From the NCBI RefSeq assembly GCF_000959365.1, contig NZ_CP009555.1, positions 1,488,001 to 1,552,000 of the forward strand: 64,000 nucleotides of DNA, in the 5' to 3' direction. The stretch is from Burkholderia oklahomensis C6786. GTDB lineage: Bacteria > Pseudomonadota > Gammaproteobacteria > Burkholderiales > Burkholderiaceae. Positions 53,820-63,603 of the stretch are shown in pieces (within the stretch, counting starts at the first letter, position 1; each line of letters begins with the position of its first letter). The notes beneath the pieces are model-generated. The model was not told the DNA's origin. It made no database searches and worked only from the letters and a program-made list of their open reading frames with translations. The position numbers and the translations under genes are program-made.

Positions 53820-54247
53820 CGCGGCGACGGCGCACATCGATCACTGGCCGGCTTCGTCGCTCTTCGTCTTTCGGCTCGTTGTTCGCCGCCGTATGTTGTT
53901 CGCCGGTCGCCGGTCGATCATGGATCGGTCGCCCGCTTGATCACGCGACTGTCCGGCCATTCGGTCAGCGCTCATCCGCATCGAGGAATTGCCCGCTCAG
54001 GCAGGCTTTTTTTTCGTCGGCTCGGCTTGCGTGCGTAGAAGCAGACAGGCGGGAAACGGCATATTCCGGCCGACGCTCCGGCGCCGCGGATGGAAGGCCG
54101 CTCATCCGGCAGTCAACTCGACAGCGAAAGAAGGCACGGCCCGCGCGGAACTCGATGTGCCGTGCGATGCGCGCCGATTCGATATCGACGACGAAGCGCA
54201 CCGCACGCCGCGACGCGACGCCCCGGAACTCGCATCGCGATCGGCCG
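53820..54247. other. Convergent spacer, no gene seen
   Basis: 428 bases between the XdhC-like gene and the PepSY gene, which converge. No credible open frame, repeat or strong terminator; a T-run at 54005-54014 lacks a good stem. Confidence 0.4.
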
Positions 54248-54994
54248 TCAGGACAAGCCCGCCGCGAGCGCCGCGGCGACCGAGCCGACGACGAGCACGA
54301 CACCGACCGTGCGCCGCTTGTTGAGCTCGGTCCAGAGCAGCACGCCCGTCAGCGACAGCAGAACCATCGAACCCGCGATCGTATCCATCAGCAGCACCCA
54401 GAACAGATTCATTCCGACGCCGCGGTGCAAGTTGTTGAGCGTCGTGAGGAATGCGTTGTCGGTGCGCTTCACCGACGCGTAGCCGTTCCCCATCCAGTAC
54501 TCGACCTGCACGTTGCCGTGCGGGCCGAAGATGCCGAACTGCCAGTGCTCGGGCTGCGTGACGCGGCGCTCGCCCCATGCGACGGGCTGCGCCGGCTCCT
54601 TCCGAATGCGGCCGAGCCGGCCGTCGAACGCGAGCTCGCGCCCGACCCAAGCGGCCATCGCGACGGGCGTCGCGGGCGCGGGCGACGGCAGCGCGAGCTG
54701 CAACTGGCTGACCTGCGGCTCGCCGGACGAGATCTTGAGCGGCGGCGCGCGGTGATTGAGCAGCACGCCCGTCACGCCGAACAGGAGGCCGAGCACCGCG
54801 CCCCACAAGCCGACCCAGCCGTGCACCTTGCGCAGCCACTTGATGAACGTCGCGCGCCGTGAGCGGCGGCGGCGTTCGGCCAGCTCGGCGTCGCCGAGCT
54901 TCCTCGGCACGCCCGGATACGGCACCACGACGCCGGTGTGTTTTTCGATCGATTCGGGCGCGTTCACGCTTCGGCTTCCATTCGCACAAAACAT
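54248..54994 (-). CDS. PepSY-associated membrane protein, probably iron-regulated
   Basis: 248 residues, or 239 from a GTG at 54967. A basic cytoplasmic N-terminus leads to FIKWLRKVHGWVGLWGAVLGLLFGVTGVLLNH, the first PepSY_TM span with its conserved His residues. The periplasmic middle domain follows, then NNLHRGVGMNLFWVLLMDTIAGSMVLLSLTGVLLW and a last span at the C-terminus. Relatives are haem- or siderophore-reductase-like inner-membrane proteins. A Fur-box-like sequence lies 45-60 bases upstream, so iron-repressed expression is likely. Confidence 0.85.
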   Translation of the reverse strand: MFCANGSRSVNAPESIEKHTGVVVPYPGVPRKLGDAELAERRRRSRRATFIKWLRKVHGWVGLWGAVLGLLFGVTGVLLNHRAPPLKISSGEPQVSQLQLALPSPAPATPVAMAAWVGRELAFDGRLGRIRKEPAQPVAWGERRVTQPEHWQFGIFGPHGNVQVEYWMGNGYASVKRTDNAFLTTLNNLHRGVGMNLFWVLLMDTIAGSMVLLSLTGVLLWTELNKRRTVGVVLVVGSVAAALAAGLS

Positions 54995-55038
54995 CGGGCG
55001 GCGCGCAACCGAGTCGCGTGCCGCCCGCTTTAATTAAA

Positions 55039-55053
55039 TGAGAATGGATATCA
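55039..55053 (-). promoter_or_regulatory. Fur-box-like operator of the PepSY gene
   Basis: TGAGAAT-G-GATATCA matches the 7-1-7 Fur motif (TGATAAT-N-ATTATCA) at 11 of 14 positions, embedded in the only AT-rich tract of this region (TTTAATTAAATGAGAATGG). Position just upstream of the PepSY gene suits repression by Fur with iron. Confidence 0.7.
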
Positions 55054-55088
55054 TTACATAAAATGCCGGCGGACTCAATGCTGTGGGC

Positions 55089-55120
55089 GGACGGTTGGAC
55101 GGTTGGACGGTTGGACGGTC
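55089..55120. repeat. Octamer tandem repeat, four GGACGGTT units
   Basis: Three exact GGACGGTT units followed by GGACGGTC, between the Fur-like site and fhlB. Intergenic; likely to vary in copy number. No function evident. Confidence 0.88.
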
Positions 55121-55213
55121 GGGGCGGGCATGGCCGTCGCGCCGTTCCGTCGTCGCGCAATTCCTCGTCGCACCGAGCCGCGGCGCACCGCGGGACGCCG
55201 CGACGTCTCGCAT

Positions 55214-55537
55214 TCAGCGTTTCGGCAGCGGCGGAAAGACCGGCTGCGCGCCGCCGCCATCGCCCACGCCCGCGCCGCTCTCGAGCGCATACAGCCATGC
55301 GAGCAACTCCGCGACCGCCTGGTACAGCTGCGGCGGAATCCGCGCGTCGAGATCGACCTGCATCAGCAGCGACACCATCTCGGGCGCGGTATGCACGTAC
55401 AGCCCGGCGTCGCGCGCCCGCTCGATGATCCGCTCGGCGACGAGCCCGTAGCCCTTCGCGACGACGCGCGGCGCGGCATCGCCGCCCTTCGCGTCGTAGG
55501 CGAGCACCGCGGCGCTCTTGCGCTTCGGCCCGCTCAT
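55214..55537 (-). CDS. fhlB: FhlB, FlhB C-terminal-domain homologue
   Basis: 107 residues equivalent to the cytoplasmic C-terminal domain of the export-gate protein FlhB (AAVLAYDAKGGDAAPRVVAKGYGLVAERI, then LDARIPPQLYQAVAELLAWLYAL). It lacks the NPTH autocleavage site and all membrane spans. FhlB-type proteins can substitute for the FlhB C-terminal part in export switching. Its start overlaps the fliK stop by 4 bases, sensible because FliK acts on that domain. Confidence 0.9.
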   Translation of the reverse strand: MSGPKRKSAAVLAYDAKGGDAAPRVVAKGYGLVAERIIERARDAGLYVHTAPEMVSLLMQVDLDARIPPQLYQAVAELLAWLYALESGAGVGDGGGAQPVFPPLPKR

Positions 55538-56997
55538 CGCGTGAGCTCCCAGTCGTCGTCGGCCTCGGTCGACGAAGGCGGCACCCGACGCTCGGCGCTT
55601 GCCGTCCCGGCCGCCCCCGCCAAGCCCGCCGCACCCATCTGCCCCGCTTCACCGCCCGCGGCCGCACGCGCGTACGCGGACGCCGCCGCCGCCCGCGCAA
55701 CCGTCGTGCCGAAGCCGTCCGGCACGCCGTCGATCGCGCGAATCGACAGGTCGCTCACTTGCAGGCCGAGCGCCTGCAGGCGGGCGCGCAGCGCGTCGCC
55801 GTGCGGTGCGAGCCGCGCCGCGCCCGCCTCGGTCGCGCGCAGCCGCGCGGCGAGCTGCTCGCCGTTCAGCACGAGCTCCGCGTCGATCGTGCCGAGCGAC
55901 GGCAGCGCGAGCGTGAGGCGCGTGCGCCAGCCGCCCGCGTCCGGAAAATCGGCGTCGGGCGCGGGCCGTTCGCGGCCGTGCCGCTCGTCCGGCTCGATCG
56001 TCCAGTCGAGCCGCGCGCCCGGCCACGCCTCGCCGATCCAGCGAAACTGATCGGTCGCGAGCAGATCGAGCTGCTGACGCACGATCGGCAGCGTCGCCGC
56101 ATGCAGCGATGCCGCGACCGATGCCGGCGTGTCGGCGTCCGAAGGCGGCAGGCCGGCTCGCGCGCCGGCCGTCTGCGCGGATGGCGCGGCGGCAGGCTTG
56201 CCGTCCGCGTCGGCGAGCGCCGTGTACGCGTCGACGGAGCGCGCGAGCGCCGCCGCGTTCGGCGGTGCGCGGCCCGCCGCCGCGCCTTCGCCCGCATCGC
56301 CCGCGGCCTGCCCCGGACCGCGCGCGGCCGCCTGCGCGGGCGCGTCACGGCCGCCTTGCGGCAGCGGCAGGCGTGCGGCGAGCAGATCGGCAAGCGCGTC
56401 GTCGAGCGCATCGCCCGCCTGGGCGGTCTGCGCGCCCGGCTGGCCGCCCCTCGCCAGTCGCGCCTGCGGCTCGCGTGCGAGCTCGGCCGTCGTGCGCTGG
56501 CCGGCGAGCCATTGAGCGAGATGGGATTCGTAGAAGAGGCCGCTGTCCCCGACAGCCTGCGCGAGCGCGGCGCTCAGCGCGGCGGCGGGCGACCCGGCAG
56601 GTGGCGCCTGCGCGGCGGTCTGCGCGGCAGCGGACGGCGCGGCATTGCCGGCGCCGGTATCGAGCGGCAGGAACAACGGCTCGAGCAGCGCCGCCGCCTG
56701 CGCGGCGGAAGCGGGCGGCGCGGGCAGCAGCGGCGCGGCGCCGATCACGGCGGGCGTCGCGCCGCCGCCGTAGCGGGAAATCGCGTCGAGCGTGAGCCCG
56801 ACCTCGGACAGCGCGGCCTGCGCGGACGCGGGCGGCGGTGCGCCTGTCGCGCCCTGCGGCGGCGCGGTGGCGGGCGGCGCGCCGGACGTGCCGACCTGCG
56901 GCGCCGCCGCGCCGCCCGCCGAGGGCTGGATCGCGTCGAGAAGGCTGTCGATGCGGCTCGCCAGGATGGCGGCGGCAGCGGTGTCGATACCGGTCAT
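55534..56997 (-). CDS. fliK: FliK, hook-length control protein
   Basis: 487 residues. Most of the protein (about 25-350) is Ala/Pro/Gly-rich and presumably extended, as expected for a molecular ruler. The conserved Flg_hook C-terminal domain (about 370-440) contains LTLALPSLGTIDAELVLNGEQLAARL and DALRARLQALGLQVSDLSI, followed by a disordered tail. It is secreted during hook growth and, on contact with the FlhB C-terminal domain, switches export to filament proteins. Precedes fhlB in the same operon. Confidence 0.93.
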   Translation of the reverse strand: MTGIDTAAAAILASRIDSLLDAIQPSAGGAAAPQVGTSGAPPATAPPQGATGAPPPASAQAALSEVGLTLDAISRYGGGATPAVIGAAPLLPAPPASAAQAAALLEPLFLPLDTGAGNAAPSAAAQTAAQAPPAGSPAAALSAALAQAVGDSGLFYESHLAQWLAGQRTTAELAREPQARLARGGQPGAQTAQAGDALDDALADLLAARLPLPQGGRDAPAQAAARGPGQAAGDAGEGAAAGRAPPNAAALARSVDAYTALADADGKPAAAPSAQTAGARAGLPPSDADTPASVAASLHAATLPIVRQQLDLLATDQFRWIGEAWPGARLDWTIEPDERHGRERPAPDADFPDAGGWRTRLTLALPSLGTIDAELVLNGEQLAARLRATEAGAARLAPHGDALRARLQALGLQVSDLSIRAIDGVPDGFGTTVARAAAASAYARAAAGGEAGQMGAAGLAGAAGTASAERRVPPSSTEADDDWELTR

Positions 56998-57105
56998 CGT
57001 GAATCCTGACGCGCGCCGGATGAAAATCGGGCAATCCGCGGAAACGAACGCGCGCCGTTCGTCCGCGCAAGCCGGCGCGAAGGCGGCGGCGCGCCCCGCC
57101 CGCCT

Positions 57106-57432
57106 TCAGCCGCGCGCCCGGTACAAGTCCTTCAGCGTCGAGCGGCCCGCGTGGATGAACGCGGACAGCCGCGCGACCTCGGGACTCGCGAGATCGCGGA
57201 TCGCGGCGTCATCGGCGAGGATGCGGCGGATCAGCTCGAACTTGCGGGTGCGCTCGGCGTCGTCGAGCAGGACGCCCTGCTCGGCCTCCCTCAGCCCATC
57301 GACGAGCCGCAGATACTCGTCCTGCAGCCCGCTCAGCGCATGCCACGACGCATCGCGGGCCGCGACGAGCATCCGTCCGGACACGTCGGCGATCGCTTCG
57401 TAGCGGGCAAAGTATGCGTCCTTCCGGTTCAT
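57106..57432 (-). CDS. fliT: FliT-like flagellar export chaperone
   Basis: 108 residues, all helical: YFARYEAIADVSGRMLVAARDASW, LSGLQDEYLRLVDGLREAEQGV and ERTRKFELIRRILADDAAIRDLASPEVARL. Size, helix layout and position directly after fliS match FliT, the FliD chaperone that in some bacteria also antagonises FlhDC. Sequence signatures for FliT are weak, so the name leans on context. The ATG overlaps the fliS stop. Confidence 0.82.
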   Translation of the reverse strand: MNRKDAYFARYEAIADVSGRMLVAARDASWHALSGLQDEYLRLVDGLREAEQGVLLDDAERTRKFELIRRILADDAAIRDLASPEVARLSAFIHAGRSTLKDLYRARG

Positions 57433-57863
57433 CGCGACTGTTCCGTTCCTGCTTGTGCGGTCATCCTGGCGACTTCGGGCCCGATGCCCGTCCATGCGTC
57501 CTCGAGCGTCGCGAGAAGGCCGTCGACCTCGATCAGCATCGCTTCGCTCGCGTCGACGTTCGCCTGCAGCAGACGCCGGCAGATGTACGCGTAGAGCGCG
57601 TCGAGGCGGGACGCGACATCGCCGCCGGCGTCGAGGTTCAGCGACTGCTGCAGGCCGCTCTCGACGATGCGGATCGCCTTGCCGATCGCCTCGCCGCGCG
57701 CGGCGACGTTGCCTTGCTGCAGATGCAGCCGCGCGTGCGCGATCGCCTGGCGCGCGCCTTGGTAGAGCATTGCGATGAGCCGGTGGGGAGACGCGCCCAT
57801 CACCCCTGTTTCGACGCCGACGCGCGCATAGGCGCTGGCTCCAGCGTGGCCTGGGGTAAACAT
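57429..57863 (-). CDS. fliS: FliS, flagellin export chaperone
   Basis: 144 residues. FliS features: YARVGVETGVMGASPHRLIAMLYQGA near the N-terminus (family pattern Y..v...t.sP..Li.MLydg), the helix QAIAHARLHLQQGNVAARGEAIGKA, and GLQQSLNLDAGGDVASRLDALYAYICRRLLQANV. It binds flagellin in the cytoplasm to prevent premature polymerisation. First gene of the fliS-fliT-fliK-fhlB run, behind a sigma-28-like promoter. Confidence 0.94.
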   Translation of the reverse strand: MFTPGHAGASAYARVGVETGVMGASPHRLIAMLYQGARQAIAHARLHLQQGNVAARGEAIGKAIRIVESGLQQSLNLDAGGDVASRLDALYAYICRRLLQANVDASEAMLIEVDGLLATLEDAWTGIGPEVARMTAQAGTEQSR

Positions 57864-57938
57864 GGCGCTCCTCCTCTTTGGTGCATTCGATCCGATACCA
57901 CCGCTCCGTGCACGGCACGGCGCGGCCTTGTACCGACG

Positions 57939-57966
57939 TTATCGGTAAGGAAGCCCGAAAGCTTTA
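57939..57966 (-). promoter_or_regulatory. Sigma-28-like promoter for fliS-fliT-fliK-fhlB
   Basis: On the minus strand, TAAA (57966-57963), a 16-base spacer and ACCGATAA (57946-57939), against the consensus TAAA-N15-GCCGATAA. One base longer and one mismatch, about 75 bases before the fliS ATG. It places the export-switch and filament-chaperone genes with flgMN in the late class. Confidence 0.7.
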
Positions 57967-57991
57967 GAAAAATGACGCGGAGCAAGGTCCG

Positions 57992-58336
57992 TCAGACGGA
58001 CATCTGCATGATCTCGTTGTAGGCGCTCACTAACTTGTTGCGCACCTGGAGTCCGAACTGAAAGCCGATGTTGGCTTTCTGCATGTCGACCATCACGTCG
58101 TTCAGCGACACGTTCTGCGCGCCGAGCTCGAACGCCCGGGCCTCGCCGAGCGCCTTTTGCTGGTCGCCGCTGATCTTGTCGAGCGACGCCTTCATCGCGC
58201 TCGCGAACGAGCCGGCCGTCGCCGCGCCGGAACCGGCGAGCGCCGCCGTCGGACTCGCCGCTCCGCCCGCGGCCTGAGCGGCCATCGCCTGCATTTGTTG
58301 CAGCGCCGAAGCGATTCCGTTGACGGGGGCAACCAT
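57992..58336 (-). CDS. fliE: FliE, MS-ring/rod junction protein
   Basis: 114 residues from [16 protein letters not shown] with CGGAG upstream; the open frame continues 5' but without family sequence. Conserved helical C-terminus: [62 protein letters not shown]. It is the first substrate of the export gate and links the MS-ring (FliF) to the rod. Divergent from fliF, the usual arrangement in this group. Confidence 0.96.
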   Translation of the reverse strand: MVAPVNGIASALQQMQAMAAQAAGGAASPTAALAGSGAATAGSFASAMKASLDKISGDQQKALGEARAFELGAQNVSLNDVMVDMQKANIGFQFGLQVRNKLVSAYNEIMQMSV

Positions 58337-58584
58337 GTGATCTCCGCAGAAGAAGCCGGGCCGCGCGGGCCCGGCGGGGGGAACTCCGGCTTCCCGCGAG
58401 CGTCGCGAGGGCCGGATTGCGAAAAAGCATAGCAGCCGCGCCACGGCGAAAGCCGGAGAAGTACGGGCGAAACCCCGCTCTATTCGCCCGATCGCGCTTG
58501 ACCGCGTTGCGGATAATCGCACCGTGTCAATGTCCGCCTGCTCTGCCGAGCCGGCACTCAGCCCGCAGTGGAGATACTCGACGC
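58337..58584. promoter_or_regulatory. Divergent fliE/fliF promoter with candidate FlhDC element
   Basis: Contains the perfect inverted repeat CGGGCGAA (58464-58471) / TTCGCCCG (58483-58490), with CTCTATTCGC (58478-58487) across its right arm. The same decamer occurs in the flgB/flgA divergent region. The shared element in the two early divergent promoters suggests a common activator, most likely FlhDC (inference). Confidence 0.55.
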
Positions 58585-60381
58585 ATGGACTCGCAGGCCA
58601 ACTCGCTGATCAATCCCGACGCCCGTTCGAGCCTGACGGGTGCGTCGCCGCAAGCCGCGGCCGCGGCGGGCGCGCTGCCGGGCGCGGCGGCGGGCGGCGC
58701 GGATTTCGGCCTGGGCGGCTTCGCCGAGCGCATCCCCGGCCTCGCCCGGATGAAGACGAACCCGCGCCTGCCGTTCCTGATCGGCGCGGCGCTCGCGATC
58801 GCCGCGATCGTCGCGCTCGTGCTCTGGAGCCGCGCGCCCGACTACCGCGTGCTCTACAGCAATCTGTCGGACCGCGACGGCGGCGCGATCATCGCCGCGC
58901 TCCAGCAGGCAAACGTTCCCTACAAGTTCGCCGACGCGGGCGGCGCGGTCCTCGTGCCCGCGAACCAGGTCCACGAAACGCGCCTCAAGCTCGCGTCGAT
59001 GGGGCTGCCGAAGGGCGGCTCGGTCGGCTTCGAGCTGATGGACAACCAGAAATTCGGGATCAGCCAGTTCGCCGAGCAGGTCAACTATCAGCGCGCGCTC
59101 GAAGGCGAGCTGCAGCGCACGATCGAATCGATCAACACGGTGCGCTCGGCGCGCGTGCATCTCGCGATCCCGAAGCCGTCGGTGTTCGTGCGCGACCGCG
59201 AGGCGCCGTCGGCGTCCGTGCTCGTCGATCTGTATCCGGGCCGCGTGCTCGACGAAGGCCAGGTGCTCGCCGTCACGCGGATGGTGTCGTCGAGCGTGCC
59301 CGACATGCCCGCGAAGAACGTGACGATCGTCGACCAGGACGGCAACCTGCTCACGCAAACCGCGTCGGCGTCCGGCCTCGACGCGAGCCAGCTCAAGTAC
59401 GTGCAGCAGATCGAGCGCAACACGCAAAAGCGCATCGACGCGATCCTCGCGCCGATCTTCGGCGCCGGCAACGCGCGCTCGCAGGTGAGCGCCGACGTCG
59501 ATTTCTCGAAGATCGAGCAGACCTCGGAGAGCTACGGCCCGAACGGCGCGCCGCAGCAGACCGCGATCCGCAGCCAGCAGACGAGCACCGCGACCGAGCT
59601 CGCGCAAAGCGGCGCGTCGGGCGTGCCGGGCGCGCTGTCGAACACGCCGCCGCAGCCGGCGTCCGCGCCGATCGTCGCGAGCAACGGCCAGCCGGCCGGC
59701 CCGGCGGCGACGCCCGTCAGCGACCGCAAGGATTCGACGACGAACTACGAGCTCGACAAGACCGTGCGTCACGTCGAACAGTCGATGGGCACGATCAAGC
59801 GGCTGTCGGTCGCGGTCGTCGTCAACTATCAGCCGGCCGCCGACGCGAAGGGCCGCGTGACGATGCAGCCGCTCACCGCGGAGAAGCTCGCGCAGATCCA
59901 GCAGCTCGTGAAGGACGCGATGGGCTACGACGAGAAGCGCGGCGATTCGGTCAACGTCGTCAACAGCGCGTTCTCGACGGCCGCCGATCCGTTCGCCGAC
60001 CTGCCGTGGTGGCGCCAGCCCGACATGATCGAGCTCGGCAAGGACATCGCGAAGTGGCTGGGCGTCGCCGCCGCGGCCGCCGCGCTCTACTTCATGTTCG
60101 TGCGCCCGGCGCTGCGCCGCGCGTTCCCGCCGCCGGCGGAGCCCGCGGCGGCCGCGGTCCCGGCGCTCGACGGCCCGAACGACGCGATCGCGCTCGACGG
60201 CCTGCCGAGCCCCGACAAGAAGCAGCTCGCCGACGAGGACGACGAGCACCCGGCCCTCCTCGCCTTCGAAAGCGAGAAGAACCGCTACGAACGCAATCTC
60301 GACTACGCGCGCACGATCGCGCGCCAGGATCCGAAGATCGTCGCAACCGTCGTCAAGAACTGGGTGTCCGATGAACGCTGA
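58585..60381 (+). CDS. fliF: FliF, MS-ring protein
   Basis: 598 residues from [14 protein letters not shown]; upstream in-frame codons are not family-like. First membrane span [22 protein letters not shown], then the ring-building motifs ([67 protein letters not shown]). A second span precedes the cytoplasmic tail ([20 protein letters not shown]). The C-terminal FliG-binding peptide is conserved ([25 protein letters not shown]). It forms the inner-membrane platform of the motor. Overlaps fliG by 11 bases. Confidence 0.96.
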   Translation: MDSQANSLINPDARSSLTGASPQAAAAAGALPGAAAGGADFGLGGFAERIPGLARMKTNPRLPFLIGAALAIAAIVALVLWSRAPDYRVLYSNLSDRDGGAIIAALQQANVPYKFADAGGAVLVPANQVHETRLKLASMGLPKGGSVGFELMDNQKFGISQFAEQVNYQRALEGELQRTIESINTVRSARVHLAIPKPSVFVRDREAPSASVLVDLYPGRVLDEGQVLAVTRMVSSSVPDMPAKNVTIVDQDGNLLTQTASASGLDASQLKYVQQIERNTQKRIDAILAPIFGAGNARSQVSADVDFSKIEQTSESYGPNGAPQQTAIRSQQTSTATELAQSGASGVPGALSNTPPQPASAPIVASNGQPAGPAATPVSDRKDSTTNYELDKTVRHVEQSMGTIKRLSVAVVVNYQPAADAKGRVTMQPLTAEKLAQIQQLVKDAMGYDEKRGDSVNVVNSAFSTAADPFADLPWWRQPDMIELGKDIAKWLGVAAAAAALYFMFVRPALRRAFPPPAEPAAAAVPALDGPNDAIALDGLPSPDKKQLADEDDEHPALLAFESEKNRYERNLDYARTIARQDPKIVATVVKNWVSDER

Positions 60382-61366
60382 AGGCTTGAACAAGAGCGCG
60401 CTCCTGCTGATGTCGATCGGCGAGGAAGAGGCCGCGCAGGTATTCAAATTCCTCGCGCCGCGCGAGGTGCAGAAGATCGGCGCCGCGATGGCCGCGCTGA
60501 AGAACGTCACGCGCGAAGAGGTCGAGGGCGTGCTGAACGACTTCGTGGTGGAAGCGGAAAAGCACACCGCGCTGTCGCTCGATTCGAGCGAGTACATCCG
60601 CTCGGTGCTGACGAAGGCGCTCGGCGAAGACAAGGCGGGCGTCCTCATCGACCGCATCCTGCAAGGCAGCGACACGAGCGGCATCGAAGGCCTCAAGTGG
60701 ATGGATTCGGCGGCCGTCGCCGAGCTGATCAAGAACGAGCATCCGCAGATCATCGCGACGATCCTCGTGCACCTCGACCGCGACCAGGCGTCCGAGATCG
60801 CGTCGTGCTTCACCGAGCGGCTGCGCAACGACGTGCTGCTGCGGATCGCGACGCTCGACGGCATCCAGCCGACCGCGCTGCGCGAGCTCGACGACGTGCT
60901 CACGGGCCTGCTGTCCGGCAGCGACAACCTGAAGCGCGCGCCGATGGGCGGCATCCGCACCGCGGCCGAGATCCTGAACTTCATGACGAGCGTGCACGAA
61001 GAAGCGGTGCTCGAGAACGTCAAGCAATACGATCCGGACCTCGCGCAGAAGATCATCGACCAGATGTTCGTGTTCGAGAACCTGCTCGAGCTCGAGGACC
61101 GCGCGATCCAGCTCTTGCTCAAGGAGGTGGAGTCGGAAGCGCTGATCGTCGCGCTCAAGGGCGCGCCGCCCGCGCTGCGGCAGAAGTTTCTGTCGAACAT
61201 GTCGCAGCGCGCGGCCGAGCTGCTCGCCGAGGATCTCGACGCGCGCGGCCCGGTGCGCGTGTCCGAAGTCGAGACGCAGCAGCGCAAGATCCTGCAGGTC
61301 GTGCGCAACCTCGCCGAGAGCGGCCAGATCGTGATCGGCGGCAAGGCGGAAGACGCGTATGTCTGA
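60371..61366 (+). CDS. fliG: FliG, motor switch protein
   Basis: 331 residues, canonical length. N-terminal FliF-binding region (NKSALLLMSIGEEEAAQVFKFL), the middle domain with EHPQIIATILVHLDRDQASEI (the EHPQ motif that contacts FliM) and the torque-generating C-terminal domain (FVFENLLELEDRAIQLLLKEVESEAL, with its alternating charged residues). Torque is generated against the stator at the cytoplasmic face. Overlaps fliF and fliH, so the fliFGHIJ operon is tightly coupled. Confidence 0.97.
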   Translation: MNAEGLNKSALLLMSIGEEEAAQVFKFLAPREVQKIGAAMAALKNVTREEVEGVLNDFVVEAEKHTALSLDSSEYIRSVLTKALGEDKAGVLIDRILQGSDTSGIEGLKWMDSAAVAELIKNEHPQIIATILVHLDRDQASEIASCFTERLRNDVLLRIATLDGIQPTALRELDDVLTGLLSGSDNLKRAPMGGIRTAAEILNFMTSVHEEAVLENVKQYDPDLAQKIIDQMFVFENLLELEDRAIQLLLKEVESEALIVALKGAPPALRQKFLSNMSQRAAELLAEDLDARGPVRVSEVETQQRKILQVVRNLAESGQIVIGGKAEDAYV

Positions 61367-62039
61367 TCGCACGAGCGCGTCGGGCAAGCCCGTCACCGCG
61401 TACCAGCGGTGGGAAATGGCTTCGTTCGATCCGCCGCCGCCCCCGCCGCCCGACGACGGCGGCGCGGCGGCCGCCGCGCTCGCCGCCGAACTGCAGCGGG
61501 TGCGCGACGCCGCGCACGCGGAAGGGCTCGCCGCCGGCCACGTCGAGGGCCAGGCGCTCGGCTATCAGGCAGGCTATGAACAAGGGCGCGCGAAAGGCTT
61601 CGACGACGGCCAGGCCGAGGCGCGCACGCAAAGCGCGCAGCTCGCCGCGCTCGCCGCATCGTTTCGCGACGCGCTCACGGGCATCGAGCGCGATCTCGCC
61701 GAAGACATCGCGACGCTCGCGCTCGAGATCGCCCAGCAGGTCGTGCGCCAGCACGTGCAGTACGACCCGGCCGCGCTGATCGCGGCCGCGCGCGAGGTGC
61801 TCGCCGCGGAGCCCGCGCTCGCCGGCGCGCCGCATCTGATCGTGAATCCGGCGGATCTGCCCGTCGTCGAGGCGTATCTGAAGGACGAGCTCGACACGCT
61901 CGGCTGGAGCGTGCGCACCGACGCGACGATCGAGCGCGGCGGCTGCCGCGCGCAAGCATCGACAGGCGAAATCGACGCGACGCTCAGCACCCGCTGGGAG
62001 CGGGTCGCGGCCGCGGTCGGCAAGGTGAGCGCATGGTGA
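61359..62039 (+). CDS. fliH: FliH, negative regulator of the export ATPase
   Basis: 226 residues. N-terminus with a proline run ([10 protein letters not shown]), then the Gly-repeat helix typical of FliH ([29 protein letters not shown], GxxxG-like spacing), and the C-terminal FliI-binding domain ([33 protein letters not shown], and [20 protein letters not shown]). It links FliI to the C-ring and export gate. Start overlaps fliG by 8 bases. Confidence 0.93.
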   Translation: MSDRTSASGKPVTAYQRWEMASFDPPPPPPPDDGGAAAAALAAELQRVRDAAHAEGLAAGHVEGQALGYQAGYEQGRAKGFDDGQAEARTQSAQLAALAASFRDALTGIERDLAEDIATLALEIAQQVVRQHVQYDPAALIAAAREVLAAEPALAGAPHLIVNPADLPVVEAYLKDELDTLGWSVRTDATIERGGCRAQASTGEIDATLSTRWERVAAAVGKVSAW

Positions 62040-63598
62040 GCGACGCATCCGGCGCGCTCGGCCGCGGCGAACTCGACGCGCTCGAACGCGAGCTCGCGCT
62101 CGCGTCGCGCGGCCCCGAGCACGTCGATGCGGCGTCGCACGACATCGGCGCCGGTGCGCACCCTCATCACCACCGCCCGCTCGCGACCAGCCCCGCGACG
62201 TCGCGCGCGGCGCTCGCGAATCCGCATCTCTCGCACTGGCGCACCCATCTCGACGGCATGCGCGAGCGCAACGCGCGCGCGCTGCCGCTGCGTCCGTGCG
62301 GACGCCTCACGCGCGCGGCGGGCCTCGTGCTCGAAGCGATCGGGCTGCGCCTGTCGGTCGGCGCCGAATGCACGATCGAGCTGCCTGCGGGCAGCGCGCT
62401 GCCGTATGCGGAAGCCGAAGTCGTCGGCTTCGCGGGCGACCGCCTGTTCCTGATGCCGACCACCGCGGTCGCGGGCGTGCTGCCCGGCGCGCGCGTGTGG
62501 CCGCTCGAAAGCGCGCCCGTCGCCGATCCGCTCGCGGGCGCGAAGCGGCTGCCCGTCGGCTGGGAAATGCTCGGGCGCGTCGTCGACGCGTCGGGCCGCC
62601 CGCTCGACAATCTCGGGCCGCTCGCGTCGAAGGTCGACGCGCCGCTCGCCGCGCCGTCGATCAACCCGCTCGAACGCGAGCCGATCCATCACGTGCTCGA
62701 CGTCGGCGTGCGCGCGATCAACACGCTCCTCACCGTCGGCCGCGGCCAGCGGATGGGACTCTTCGCGGGCTCGGGCGTCGGCAAGTCGGTGCTGCTCGGC
62801 ACGATGGCGCGCTACACGAGCGCCGAGGTGATCGTGATCGGCCTGATCGGCGAGCGGGGCCGCGAAGTGAAGGAATTCATCGAGCAGATCCTCGGCGAGG
62901 ACGGGCTCGCGCGCTCGGTCGTCGTCGCCGCGCCGGCCGACGTGTCGCCGCTGTTGCGGATGCAGGGCGCGGCGTACGCGACGTCGCTCGCCGAATACTT
63001 CCGCGACCAGGGCAAGCACGTGCTGCTCCTGATGGATTCGCTCACGCGCTATGCGATGGCGCAGCGCGAGATCGCGCTCGCGATCGGCGAGCCGCCCGCG
63101 ACGAAGGGCTATCCGCCGTCGGTGTTCGCGAAGCTGCCGGCGCTCGTCGAGCGCACCGGCAACGGGCCGCAAGGCGGCGGCTCGATCACCGCGTTCTACA
63201 CGGTGCTCACCGAAGGCGACGACCAGCAGGACCCGATCGCCGATTCCGCGCGCGCGATCCTCGACGGCCACATCGTGCTGTCGCGCTCGCTCGCGGAAGC
63301 CGGCCACTATCCGGCGATCGACATCGAAGCGTCGATCAGCCGCGCGATGACCGCGCTGATCGACGACGCGCACCTCGACCGCGTGCGCCAGTTCAAGCAG
63401 ATGCTGTCGCGCTACCAGCGCAACCGCGATCTGATCGCGGTCGGCGCGTACGCGCCCGGCCGCGACGCGCAGCTCGACCGCGCGATCGCGCTTTACCCGC
63501 GCATCGAATCGTTCCTGCAGCAAGGCTTTCGCGAATGCGCGCCGTACGCGCCGAGCCTCGCCGCGCTCGATGCGCTGTTCGATATCGAAGAAGGCTGA
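62033..63598 (+). CDS. fliI: FliI, flagellar export ATPase
   Basis: 521 residues, about 60 longer than enterobacterial FliI because of an N-terminal extension with a His-rich patch (GAHPHHHRP). F1-beta-like core: Walker [15 protein letters not shown] (245-254), [15 protein letters not shown], Walker [20 protein letters not shown], and [19 protein letters not shown]. It energises substrate delivery to the export gate as a hexamer with FliH and FliJ. Overlaps fliH by 7 bases. Confidence 0.96.
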   Translation: MVSDASGALGRGELDALERELALASRGPEHVDAASHDIGAGAHPHHHRPLATSPATSRAALANPHLSHWRTHLDGMRERNARALPLRPCGRLTRAAGLVLEAIGLRLSVGAECTIELPAGSALPYAEAEVVGFAGDRLFLMPTTAVAGVLPGARVWPLESAPVADPLAGAKRLPVGWEMLGRVVDASGRPLDNLGPLASKVDAPLAAPSINPLEREPIHHVLDVGVRAINTLLTVGRGQRMGLFAGSGVGKSVLLGTMARYTSAEVIVIGLIGERGREVKEFIEQILGEDGLARSVVVAAPADVSPLLRMQGAAYATSLAEYFRDQGKHVLLLMDSLTRYAMAQREIALAIGEPPATKGYPPSVFAKLPALVERTGNGPQGGGSITAFYTVLTEGDDQQDPIADSARAILDGHIVLSRSLAEAGHYPAIDIEASISRAMTALIDDAHLDRVRQFKQMLSRYQRNRDLIAVGAYAPGRDAQLDRAIALYPRIESFLQQGFRECAPYAPSLAALDALFDIEEG

Positions 63599-63603
63599 TC
63601 GCC

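Noticed and set aside
58558..61344. Very long antisense open frame (over 900 codons) opposite fliF and fliG
   Set aside because: Its translation is Arg/Asp/Val/Leu-rich shadow sequence from high-GC codon bias; fliF and fliG fully explain the region.
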